From: Diplosphaera chodatii
Lineage: Eukaryota > Chlorophyta > Trebouxiophyceae > Prasiolales > Stichococcaceae
DNA length: 64,000 nucleotides
NCBI GenBank assembly: GCA_032358165.1
Contig: JAALGY010000057.1
Coordinates: 1,922,001-1,986,000 of the forward strand
Direction of reading: 5' to 3'
Under the pieces are notes generated by a model. It worked only from the letters and a program-made list of their open reading frames with translations. It was not told the origin of the DNA and searched no databases. The translations under genes and the position numbers were made by a program. Each line of letters opens with the position of its first letter. The first letter of the stretch is position 1. This document shows positions 50,301 through 64,000 of the stretch, in pieces.

Positions 50301-52352
50301 CGAACTCCTCGAGGCCCATGCGGCCGCCGGGGCGGGTCGCGCCCTGCGCGTGCGCCTGCCCCACGCACAGCGGGCAGGTCCAGGCGCCCTCGGGCACCGA
50401 CGCCAGCGGCGGGCTGAGGCAGAACAGGTGGCACCCGCGGTCGCACGCGTCGCACAGGATCATCGCCTCCTCGTGCTGCCCGCCGCCGCACAGCTCGCAC
50501 ATGAGCGTCAGGATGTTGGCGGGCACCTGCGGGAGCGGAGGCAGAGACTGGTCTCGGGCACCAGGGTGGGTGTGACAACAGGGCTGTTGCCACGCTGATC
50601 TGCCACAAGCTGTCTGAGGAAGGAGCATGTGTTGCAGACCAGCACACGACGGGACTGGCATGGCACCTTGATGCCACCGGGGTGGCTGGGGACCACAGCG
50701 CTGCCTCCCGGCGAGCGCCTGGCCCCGCCGCTGCCGCCATCCTTGGAGTTTCGCCTGCCCTTGCCCTGTACCTGCAAGGTCCACAGATCTCAGTGTGAAA
50801 TTGCTGAGGTGCTACAACTGAACAGGAGGGTCGTGAAATGCTGGCACAAGGTATCCCAGGCCCTCCCCACTCTGACCAGGCTGGTCCCGACTTGCAGTGC
50901 CTGGAAGTACCTGTCAGACAACTGCTTCCAGACCACCTGTGACCTGCACTGCGTTTCGGGACTTTGTCACTGCCGCGCTCGACTAGCTGATCAGCGCAAA
51001 ATGGAGATGACATACGATGCGACATGCTGCTGGCAAACGCGCCATCATATATCATGTGTGAACGGCCGAAAAGCGTAGGCTTTCACAAGCATCCAGAGCC
51101 AACACCAGCAGCAGATCGCTGGAGCAGCACACGGCCGCACAGCAGTACCATACATGGCTCCTTTGCGTAATGCAGAAACGGACACATCGGACAAGAAGTG
51201 GTCCGCTGAGAGCATGACGGTGTAGAGAGTGGCAATGTGGATCGGACGATCTGCTGAGGACGCTGTGAGCGGATCGCGGCAATGCAACCGCCGTTCGTGC
51301 ATTGCTGGAGGTTGCCGTAGTGCCAAAGAATGCATCCCAATGCCGCAAGTGCCTACAGAGGGGCAAGCTCACCGACACTGAGACCTTCCGGCGCTTGACG
51401 GGAGGCCCCTCCAGCTCAAAGGATGCCGGCAGCAGCGCGGCGGCCTCCGGCTCAGCGTTCAGCATTGCCTCCAGGATTTGCGCGGCCATGTGGTCGCCCA
51501 CCTCGCCGTGAAGAGGCAGCACCGGGGCTGCAGCTCTCCGTGCATCCTGTGCTCGGCAGTGCCGCTCGTAGGCCAGCAGATGCGCCTCATAAAGCTGCCG
51601 CATACCCGTGGTCACCTGACTGGTTGCATCCTTGATCTGCAAGCATGCCGCAAAGGTTTGAGGGACAAGCATGCTGCTGCCAGGTTCGTGCGCAGCTGGT
51701 TGCACAGTGAGGCGCTCTTCGACCCACAGACTGGCGAAGCTGCGAGGTTGGGCTCACACACAGTCGTGCATGCCCCCAAGGCTGGCCTGAGACCGGTGGG
51801 ACCGTGAGCAAGGGGCTGTGAGCATGCATGCAATAGTGCGCTGCAGAAGTGTCCACAGGCAGGTGCAGCAGGTGCAGGACGCACCCCAAGCCGGCGGCAC
51901 ACATCTCGCCAGCCCTTGGCATCCTTGACGCGTTGATATCCGCCCTTGCGGAGCACCAGCCGCAGCAGGCTGCTGAGCTCCACCGCCTGGTTCCCCAGCC
52001 TGGTGACTGCTGGTGCCTTGCTGCCCTGACTCTGGTGGAAGCCCGCGAATCGCTGCTGGAAAGCCGCATCGAATGCAGGGTCCGCTGATCGCTGTTGCAG
52101 CTCGTGCACAAGCTGCACACGCGTGGGAAAGCGGGCCTTCTTGTTCAGAGCAAAAGGTGGCTCGAAGCCCTGCACCACGATCTTGCAGATGCCAAACGGC
52201 TCCGCCTGGGGCCTGATAGACGCTATGTAGCCCAGAGGATCCGCAAACTGCTCGGCCGTGACCCTGAATGTTGGGGCACTCTGCAGGCTGAACCCCTGCC
52301 TGCTGCTGGATGGGCCAGCAGGCTCATCAGTGCCCATACTCGTGCCGGGCAT
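37815..52352 (-). CDS. KDM5/JARID1-like chromatin protein (JMJ17 type) with degenerate JmjC site
   Basis: Very large multi-exon protein, by rough exon sum about 2,000 residues. In order: JmjN (SAPTFRVTAEQFADPLGYIA, start 52352) and ARID (LRLVLRKGGYQRVKDAKGWR) near 52350-51600. PHD1 (CELCGGGQHEEAMILCDACD) at about 50520-50370. JmjC at about 50130-48950, including YPDSPCGLNSFPRLHG, VNIGMMFSCTAWRLAPQLLY, SYLHTGAPRKW and ELVVTFPSAYHANLDTG. C5HC2 finger pieces (CACCHLDCHLAHLECDC; CLLHGSLLCACSP) at 48450-48220. Many helical PLU-1-like exons at 48100-41650. PHD2 (FCLCQQPYHADTAMVSCDVC) at 41445-41270, more helices, and PHD3 (YCLCRKPYDGNRPMLSCDYC then DWFHYDCVGLQIP) at 39495-39070. A Gln-rich C-terminus extends to 37815. 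In KDM5 enzymes WHIEDH holds two iron ligands; here the aligned residues are WRLAPQ, so demethylase activity is predicted lost. The C-terminal exons beyond PHD3 are assigned by continuity. Confidence 0.9.
38332..38361 (-). repeat. (CAG)10 run encoding ten glutamines
   Basis: Ten uninterrupted CTG units on the plus strand read as CAG codons in the Gln-rich C-terminal exon of the KDM5-like gene. A pure run of this kind is prone to length variation. Confidence 0.9.
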
Positions 52353-52770
52353 ACCGCTCGCAATGCAACACGATGAGGGGTGTGCGCATGCTCCTGGCTG
52401 CCTGCTTGCCCGACTCGCAACGCTGTGTACTGGCTGCTCGCCCCTCTACAGCTCTGCAAAGCAAGCCTAGACTCGGTGATTAGACCAGTCGGCTAGCATC
52501 CCCTCCGTCTATCTGCGTTACGGCGGGGGCAGTGTGCGAGTCTTGGTGATCAATATGACGCAACCTCTGGCTGCGTTCTGCTACTTCTGCTACGCTACTG
52601 CTTACAAACCCTACAAAACGTCAGGCACACTCAACAATGGCAGACTTCTGATGTTGTGCGGCTGTGAGTACGGGCAAGTTGCCTTGCTTGCAAAAGCATT
52701 CAGGCTTGACGACAGGAACGCTAAGAATATTGACTTCCTCATTGCTCTGGCGGAAGTGCAGCGGCTTCAG
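52353..52770. promoter_or_regulatory. KDM5-like promoter and DENN-gene 3' region
   Basis: About 420 bases between two minus-strand genes, containing a reverse-complement TGTAA at 52602-52606. A plus-strand ORF overlapping it (52534-52803) has no recognisable family. Confidence 0.4.
52602..52606 (-). terminator. Candidate poly(A) signal TGTAA
   Basis: Reads TGTAA on the minus strand, about 165 bases after the proposed DENN-gene stop at 52771. Confidence 0.35.
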
Positions 52771-55700
52771 TCAATCAATGACAGCATCCTGCACAGCAAA
52801 TAGCTCAAGGTTGACGGCATGCGTCAGTTGCAGGCCACGATGATTGAGCAAGCAGTGGGAATAGGTAGCAACCGCAAACCGAGCAGCAACAACCAAGTAG
52901 CACTAAAACGCACCACAAACTCGGTGAACATCTGCGTCTCCTGCATGGCCAGAGGCAGAGAGCATTGCACGGCTGAAGTCGTCAAGTTTCAGGACGAAGC
53001 TCGTCAAAGCGACAATGCAGATGATCCGCAGACACACAGCGTACCACAAACTGCCGCACAAATGGACGCTCCTTGGGCGCAAAGGACTCAATGAAGGAGT
53101 CCTTCAGCAGCAGGCTGACCCGGTCCTCGTGCTGCACGTCCGTGATGGTGTGCTTGGCCAGGTTGGCGGTCAACCCTGTCAGGTACTGCCGCATGTTCTG
53201 CAGGGTACAAGCTAAACATTGGCCCCCCCCTTGCTCAGACTCTTCATACAAGGTATGTGTCGCCAGCGACGCAGGATTACGCTTGGCTGCTACACAGCAC
53301 GTCGCAGGGCAAGCGCTGAACCAGGGCGAAGCACGTGCACACCTGCAGGAAGCCTTCTGCAGCTGTGCGCTGGATGCCGCCGACCGCATACAGCGGTTGG
53401 CAGTGCCCCTGCCGCCGCCCAATGTTGGACAGCACGTTGTAGCTGGGCTGCAGCCGCTGCATCAGCAGGCGGTCGTTGGGCAGCGCCGGGAGTGTGGCAG
53501 CGCCCTTGACCTGTACATGATTGTGACAGCCAGCTCAGAAACATGTTTGAGCAATGGGCCCTGGCCAGGCACAACAGCTGTCATGAGAACATCTGTGACC
53601 AGATGTTAGTAGCACGCACCTTGTCCTTGCCGACGTTGACACGGACCAGACCACCAACCAGGGCGCGCACGTCCTCTGTCTTGTGCTGCATCCCCACCAA
53701 GAATGGCACCGGCGCCTGTGACATGCAGCCGACAAGCGTCAGCGCAGCTCAAGATCGCCGGAGGTCATGGAAAAAGCAGCTTACTGTGCAGCAAACAGCA
53801 CCCGTGCCAGCAGCAGCAACAGCTGACCTGCAGGAGGTCCAGCATATCCTCCGTGCACGGCAGCACGGGCAGCAGCAGCGACTGCCAGGCGAATGGCCGC
53901 ACGAGCGGGATCATCGACAGCACCACCGACGTGAGCACGCCGACATTGGGGCAGAACACCACCGTTTGCCGCTCCAGAAGCACCGCTGCAATCATTCACA
54001 GGCAGAGGATTCGTTATGATGCACTAGTGAGCAGACAGCGCTACGTTGAATGCTGGTGCAGGCTCAGGCATGCAGCTGTGTGTATGTAGGAGGTGAGGGC
54101 GTCAGCGTGGCGCACCCGTCAGCAGCGTCAGGATGTTGGGCAGCGTGAGGGAGCGGCACAGCGTGGCAACTGTCCATGTGCAGAGGCCCTCTGCAGCCTC
54201 CGCCTCAGCCGTGCTGATAGCCACCTGGTTGGGTTTGCCATCTGGGATGGGGTCGCCCACCTTGGGCCTGCACAACGAATGGGTGAGACGCTATGCACTG
54301 CGCATACTCGAGCTTGTGCAGACATGCGGAAAGGGGTGAAGTGCAAGACTTCGCTTTCGTGGCATCAAGGCCACACCTGTAATACTGTACACTGGCCAGA
54401 TTGGGGTCTGGCTTGAAGTCCCACTCTCTGCCGGGGTCCGGCACCGATGTGTGGAAGTAGTTGTCCATGACCTGAGGACATGCAAACGACTGTGTGCCTC
54501 CGCACTGGCACAGGAGTAGCAGCTCGCGGTTGGCGCTGCAGCGCTGCACCAGCATGCATACAGCCAGACAGGCGGGGGCCGACCTTCAGCGCCATGGCGG
54601 TGGACGGCTCCCGCATGTCGATGTCCTGCGGCTCGGAGGTGTCGGCGGCGTGCGCCTCCTCATCCGGGATCTCGAAGCTGGTGGTGCGATCCAGGCTGAA
54701 GGGCCCCAGCTCGCCGGCCGGCTGCGCCTCCTCCGCAGGCTGGACCGCAGGCTGGACCGCAGGCTCGCCCGAGCCGTGCGCCTCGGGGACACTGCAGGTG
54801 CACAAGAGTTGCCCAGGATTGTGAGTGGTGTGCTGACAAGGATCTCAGGCAAGCGGTTCTGAAAGGAAGTGGACGCTTGCAGTTCTGCAGATGCGTGCCT
54901 GCCCGCTGCCGCCCGCATGCGGGCAGATGCCCGGCGCAGGGCATCGGCGCCGTTGCCGGCGGAGTGGGCCGACCCCGCGACGGAGGCGGACGCCGCTGGC
55001 CGCGCCCTGCCGGCGTCGGGCGGCAGCTCGCCGCTGTTGTGCGCCTCCATGCCCAGCCCCGAGCTGCGCAGTTTGCCGCTGCCGGTGCGCGTGCTGCGCA
55101 GCGAGGGGCCGGCCGCTGCCACGCCTGGGCTGGGGGTGCGCTCCTCCCTGTGCCAACATGCCGATACAACGCATGCGTCACAACAAGACTAAATCCAAAA
55201 GAAGGAGCACACTGTTGTGCCAAGCTATATATGGGCGCATGTATGCAAGGTGTGGCTATAAGAGCATTGATGTCCCACCGTGGCGAGCCGAAGTCGCCAG
55301 ACCCCCGGTGGTTGCTGGCGGTGCGCCGCACCATCGCTGTCAGGTCTTTGTAGCCTGCTGTGCTGGTGGCGAGTTGGTTCTGCAGATCTGGGTTGTCCTC
55401 CTGCGGAGGCAGGGTGAGCCGAGCACGAATCATGCGGCATTCGCTTGAGGCCGTGGTGTCAGGCTGGCTCACGTCTGAGTGGCAACAAATAGTAAACTGC
55501 AGTATCATCCGAGATGCACGAGGAGAGGCAAGAGAGCGCACATCCAGCAGGCCAGCCTCGGAGAGTTCCTCGCGGTCCACTTCGCCCAGCGCCTCGGCAA
55601 TGCGCTTCAGGGTGGCAAAGCTGTCCATGTCAGCTGAGCCCGCCTTCTGCAGCTTGCTGTCGTCGCCCTCCGGGGACTTCGACCCCGCCGCCGTTGCGTG

Positions 55701-58700
55701 GGAAGCCTCCTGCGGCGGCGTCTGCTGCAGCGGCTCTGCTGCACTGGCTGTCCGCCCATGACTCGGCTGCAAGGATAATGAGTGTCGTCAGCCCTCACAC
55801 CGCGACAAGAAGGTGGTGACCATGTGCATTGCAATAGAGCTGCAGGCGAGGCCCATGATTGCAGCCTGCTGCTTTGTGGCAAACAAACGAAATTGAAAAA
55901 CCTCCGCAGCCTCACTTCACTATGTGTGACTGTCCCACAATGGGTAAGTTCAGGATGACTCACCCTGGGCCCTAATGCCTGTGAGTGTCCAGACCGCTGC
56001 GACGCTGGCTCATCATCTGCAGCGTCTGTTGTGTGGCGCCTGCTGTCGCCGCCACCGGCAGCACTGCCGAGGGTGCGCGTAGAGCGGGGCACTGACACTG
56101 CTGTCAGCTCGTCCGCAAACAGCCGCATGCGGTCCATACGCTCGAGCCCGAGCATCATGTGCAGCACCTGCATGCCCCCGGGTAGCACATGTCACATCAG
56201 CGTCAAGGTGCATCCAAGCCAGGCAGCACACAAGCAGCGGCCTGAGGGCTGTCATGGTACGTCGCAAACAACTGTATCAGCCTGCCCGCTGAACCCTCAG
56301 CGCTCACCTTCATGTGCAGTGCAAAGAAGGGGAAGTGCGTCAGGAAGGCATAGCAGCGGGGCGCTGCCACCAGGTACCGGGACAGCGGCTTGGTGCTGTT
56401 TGGGTATCTGCTTGCGAGCAGTGCTGGTGGCCGGTGCACCATCTCCTCCATGTAGCAGCACACACCGTACAGTGGTAGGTTGTCTGCTGCCTGCGTCACG
56501 GAACAGGAACGCTGGTCACAGCGCGGTGACATTGTGTGACTCAACAATGCACCTGCCTCGTGCATGTGTCCAGCACGAGACCATGTTGCTGGTGCACGAT
56601 CATGTGCTCTGCACATGTCAGCTGAGCCACCGCATGTACACACTCACCTTCAGCAGGAACACGAACGATACAGCATCGTCATTTGCATACTGCTGGCTGT
56701 ACACGAGCTCGTTCAACGCGCTCATGGATGGTGTGCGCTCAAGCAGCGTCGGCTGCACGCCGTGCGGGAAGCAAAACGACACAATGTTCTGGTCCGGCGG
56801 CTTGTCTGGCGGGTAGCTGTACAGTACCTGCGCAGCAATCAACTACGAGCTCATGCATGACTTCAGCACGTGCACATAGGCATGCTACACTACGATAACA
56901 TAGCAGCATCGAATTGACACAATGAGGACCGAGCTGTGAGACGCGCACCTCTCCTGGGAACGGATGGCCAATCGGCGTGCGTCCCGACTTGCCTGGTAGC
57001 TCTGGCAGCGCATCTGCACACCCAGTATCAGTCAGCAGGATGGACATGATGGTGCATTGGGCAACGCAGCCTGCAACAACGCAGCTCACCTCTGCGGGTG
57101 CCTGTTTCCTCCGGCGTGGGCACCTGGACCTGTGTGGTGGGCGGGAGGCCCTGCAGTCGGCCCACAAGCGCCCTGAGACTCCCATCGCGGCACCAAGCAG
57201 GCTGTTGTACGCCTGAGAGCATCGTGTAGCTATTGGGGCTGACTCACCACAATGACGAAGCTCTCGAAGCAGTGGGCCGGCCACTCCACCACCTTCTTCT
57301 TGTCCTTGAACTCCTGTGCCCACTCACGCTGCGGCAGCAACAAGGGTGTCTCACAAACCATCCGAGCATGTCGTTGCTGATCCATGCTTGCGTGATCAAC
57401 AATGCGTGCAAGCTTGCTCGCGTTATATGCGATAGGACAGCTACCTTCTGATTCGTCAACACTTCTGGGTTGAACCAGCTCCCGCGCTTGACGCTCCGCA
57501 CTTGTTTCTGCAAGATGATAATTGACATTGAAAAACACTGACCTTGATCTGCCACACACTGATGCAAACAATAACAGCAGTTTCTGATATGTGTTGTGAC
57601 TGTAAGCTGCCGGCAGCTCGACTGGCACGAACCTGCAGGCACGTGAATTTGCCCACAAATCGCAAGAGTCGACGGACAGCCGAAGACGGACGCGATCGTT
57701 GCCTCCCGCCGTTCAATAACACTTTTGGGAAAACAGGCCTGCCGCTTGTGCCGCTCGGACAGCGAGAGGAAACAAGGTGCGAACCATCGGCCTCGGCCTG
57801 GCGTGCCATCATGTCTCGGAGCTGAGGCGAGCGCGACCGGCCGGACAGCTGCTGGACAGCGTCATCCACCGCAGAAACAATGCTCAGCGATATGCAATTG
57901 TGTGCGACACACGAAGGTACAGGACGTCAGTGCGATCCGTCCGAGCAACGGAGATCGCAGTGGAATACGACCAAGCACCAGTCCAGGTGCGACCAGCCGA
58001 CCACCAACACGCGATCAATACGGTCTATCTCTGCGCGCCCTGAAGCGTGTTGTTCCAACTGCAGCTGTCCAGAGGCAGGGTCGCGGGGGCATGGGCTGTC
58101 GTCCTGCTGAAACGTGCCATGACTGGCACCATAAATCCGGCACATGAATACATTGGTAGCAAACGGCATTTCCTTGATACAGCAGCTCACCACACCACGC
58201 TCCGCCGTGGGAGCACTGGCAGAGCGACGATGGTGCGACTGCGACTCCGACTGAGTGCGCTGCGCCGCGCCCGCCGGCGGTGGCGGCCGAGGCGCAGTTG
58301 CCGGTGGTTCGCCCGGCGCCCGCTGCCCTCCTCGGTCACCAAAACTGCGCCCAACCGCATTGGCTGCTGCGACTGCCCGTCTAGAGAATGACTGATGCTG
58401 GCTCTCCACACCTGTAGCGGGACGGCCTGCAGTTCTGGGCCAACCCTGATATGGTATGCAGAATGGTTTAATCAGAGATTAAACGACCCAGTGCATGGGC
58501 GTGCATTCCTGTGACTGTGAATGCACGACCCCTGTGCATGGGTCTGCCCTGCCCTGAGAGTCAAAGTACTGTACTCACCATGGTTAGATCCGCTTGCACC
58601 CGACTCACCCCTGTGAACGCAACAAAGCAGTCAGGCAGGAAGTGAGGCATGCCACATGTTCACCACTCATACATGTATGGTAACAATCCTGGCTGGCATT

Positions 58701-59407
58701 GGCAAGCGACAGCCAGCTGCACATGGTGCACCTGTCCATCTCGTCTAAGGCGGCCGCATGCCTGCCATTTAGATCAGGATCCGAGCCATCGCCTCCGCCA
58801 CGGCGCAAAAACGAGAGCATGCCTGCCGTAGAACAGGCTGTTGATTAGCACAGCTTGACCCTGGCATGAGGCAGTGCAATCCAGACAAGATGCCAGGCTG
58901 CAATGACACATATGCACGGGGCCGGTCTGGTGCCACCTCGAGATGGGGAGGGCTGGGTCTGCTGCAACAGCGCTGCATGGTGCCCATCGCCTCCGACATC
59001 TGCGTTGGCTGCATATGCAGAGCGCGGCGGACGCCCAGACGGCATCTGCCGTAACTCCCGCACAACGCCTCAGGACCCTATGCCAGCATGGCATAAGGAG
59101 CATTACACACACTCAAAGTCAGCAGCGTCACAACTTGTCTGTGTCCAGCTGATGGTTCGTATCTGATGACTCCACGCGCGGCATCGCGGCGGCAAGGATA
59201 TGCACGGTGCAATCGAGCATTGTCAGCAGGTTGACACTGACATGCGGCACACACCGCCGCACCGCAACGCCCCCAGGTTGCCAGCCTAAGCTGCTGCTTT
59301 TCAATCTGACCGCTGATGCCGCATGGTTAGCACCTGTTCACAGCGTGATAGCTCATCAGCCGCATCTGAGGTGAGCCACACTTACTCCCGCTGACGCCAT
59401 TGTCCAT
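52771..59407 (-). CDS. DENN-domain protein (Rab GEF family)
   Basis: DENN proteins are mostly Rab exchange factors in membrane traffic. The proposed start (59407, MDNGVSG) leads in frame through small exons (ELRQMPSGRPPRSAYAANAD; GMLSFLRRGGGDGSDPDLNG; RAVAAANAVGRSFGDRGGQR; QSHHRRSASAPTAER) forming a Ser/Pro-rich N-terminus. Then come GSWFNPEVLTNQK and EWAQEFKDKKKVVEWPAHCF. The uDENN part is VLYSYPPDKPPDQNIVSFCF then PHGVQPTLLERTPSMSALNE. The cDENN part includes LYGVCCYMEEMVHRPPALL and FLTHFPFFALHM, interrupted by a long low-complexity insert (56100-54560). It resumes with LCTWTVATLCRSLTLPNILT, AVLLERQTVVFCPNVGVLTS and FAWQSLLLPVLPCTEDMLDL. The dDENN part is LLLKDSFIESFAPKERPFVR, then ETQMFTEFV and DAVID at the stop. 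Roughly twenty exons. N-terminal exons and the last tiny exon were set by splice phase only. The Rab target is unknown. Confidence 0.82.
58466..58527. repeat. Two adjacent hairpins in a DENN-gene intron
   Basis: gtttaatc (58466-58473) pairs with gattaaac (58477-58484) over a 3-base loop. cgtgcattc (58500-58508) pairs with gaatgcacg (58519-58527) over a 10-base loop. Confidence 0.8.
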
Positions 59408-59983
59408 GCTGTCACTTGGCAGAAACATGCGCATGCTGGCACGCCGAAAGGGGTCGCAACGACAGTACGTTCAGCGTGCAGGGAGCTGACACCAAGAGAG
59501 CGACAGAAAGCAGCCTCTGGTGGAGGGCGCACCCTTCAGATGTTGTCGTGCATCTGTGCCTTTGCTCAAGTCTGCGTCATCTCAATCATGGTCTGGCTGC
59601 TCTGTTGTTGTTGCAGTCAGATGTTCACCTCGACATGACTGGCTGACTGGTCCAGACCAAGGTGCTGCAACCTGCCAAACCCCTCGCCAGGCACCTCAGA
59701 GATCACCCTAGGGCCTGGTGAAACAGGCGAAGAGGCTGTCCCTGCAGGATGCTGAAGCTGGCTCAACTATCGCACAGTTAGCTGAGCTGGTATCCTGCAG
59801 GCGCTCTGCACGCGGGTGTGAAGCTGTGAACAGAGCGAAGTTTGCTAGCTACTTGCACTAGCCTACTCACAGCAGGGTTCGTCGACAATCGAGGCATCAG
59901 CAAGTACAAAGCCGCACACGCACAGTTAGACCACCCACCCTCCCTTCTGGTGCTGACAGCAAGACCGTGCAACGCAAGACACC
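59408..59983. promoter_or_regulatory. Divergent intergenic region, DENN gene / TOM6
   Basis: About 575 bases between genes read in opposite directions. Short plus-strand ORFs (for example 59416-59646) resemble nothing known. Presumed to hold both promoters and, if TOM6 and GFAT share a transcript, the promoter of that transcript too. Confidence 0.4.
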
Positions 59984-60124
59984 ATGTTCGCCCCCAAGCG
60001 ACCCGACAAGGCGGTTGCACACAAGGAGCTGCGCAAGCACCTGCTGACGCTCGGCATCTTCTGCCTGGCAGTTAGGGCTACGCCCTACCTGCTTCAGGCA
60101 GCGAACAGCCGATCCTCACATTGA
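59984..60124 (+). CDS. TOM6: TOM6-like subunit of the mitochondrial outer-membrane translocase
   Basis: Small tail-anchored subunit that stabilises the TOM import pore. A single exon encodes 46 residues: MFAPKRPDKAVAHKELRKHL, then LTLGIFCLAVRATPYLLQAA, then NSRSSH. It follows the plant TOM6 plan: MF start, RKPDKA-like motif, basic helix with QLR/ELR, hydrophobic membrane segment and the xRxTPYxL motif. ATG 59984 has a favourable context (acaccATG). The stop codon lies only 65 bases before the GFAT start, with no TGTAA between them, so the two ORFs may share one mRNA. It is too short for routine ORF calling. Confidence 0.85.
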   Translation: MFAPKRPDKAVAHKELRKHLLTLGIFCLAVRATPYLLQAANSRSSH

Positions 60125-60189
60125 CACAAGTGGGCGCAGGCGTGCTGGGCTGAGGCAGGTCGCAAGCAGGCTGTGCCCGGTGCACAGGC

Positions 60190-64000
<3,811 letters not shown>

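Noticed and set aside
49319..50575. 418-codon plus-strand ORF
   Set aside because: It is opposite the JmjC and PHD1 exons of the KDM5-like gene, whose family motifs are unmistakable on the minus strand. The plus-strand reading is Ser/Arg/His-rich noise.
52534..52803. 89-codon plus-strand ORF between the KDM5-like and DENN genes
   Set aside because: No recognisable motif, and it overlaps the proposed last DENN exon and its poly(A) region.

Overview
The window is nuclear DNA of a green alga. It has about twenty protein genes, and almost all are split by many short introns of roughly 80-250 bases with GT donors and (T)GCAG acceptors. The gene content is plant-type: TOM6, a KEA4-6-like antiporter, R2R3-MYB, plastid L28, APS kinase and a KDM5/JMJ17-like protein. 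Coding sequence is GC-rich, and TGTAA follows several genes, as chlorophyte poly(A) signals do. I would guess Trebouxiophyceae, but the class cannot be fixed from this sequence. Gene calls rest on protein families recognised by reading; exon joins were chosen by splice signals plus family alignment, so small errors at exon ends and N-termini are likely. I saw no tRNA, rRNA, transposon or CRISPR, though RNA genes could not be searched systematically.

Layout, left to right: 3' end of FEN1 (+); APS kinase (-); R2R3-MYB (-); cyclic-nucleotide phosphodiesterase (-); an HMG-box plus histone-fold protein (+); KEA-type cation/proton antiporter (-); RNA polymerase III subunit RPC5 (+); NADPH-thioredoxin reductase (+); TFIP11/STIP splicing factor (-); METTL3-type mRNA m6A methyltransferase (+); an unrecognised protein with a plastid-like N-terminus (+); ribosomal protein eL36 (-); plastid ribosomal protein bL28 (+); RAD6 ubiquitin-conjugating enzyme (+, intronless); a very large KDM5/JARID1-like protein (-, about 14.5 kb); a DENN-domain protein (-); TOM6 (+, 46 residues); and glutamine:fructose-6-phosphate aminotransferase (+), cut by the window end.

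The genes are packed head-to-head and tail-to-tail with 0.3-1.1 kb gaps, so several pairs probably share promoter regions. Many products act in the nucleus: replication and repair (FEN1, RAD6), chromatin (KDM5-like, HMG/histone-fold protein), transcription (MYB, RPC5) and RNA processing (TFIP11, METTL3). The rest serve sulfate activation, redox, ion transport, translation, protein import and amino-sugar synthesis.

The observations I rate highest are four. The KDM5-like protein keeps the JmjC framework but has lost two of its three iron ligands. An HMG box, a POLE4/CHRAC-type histone fold and a PIP-like motif sit in one protein. TOM6 lies only 65 bases before the GFAT start codon, as a bicistronic message would. 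RAD6 is intronless and carries a yeast-like acidic tail.
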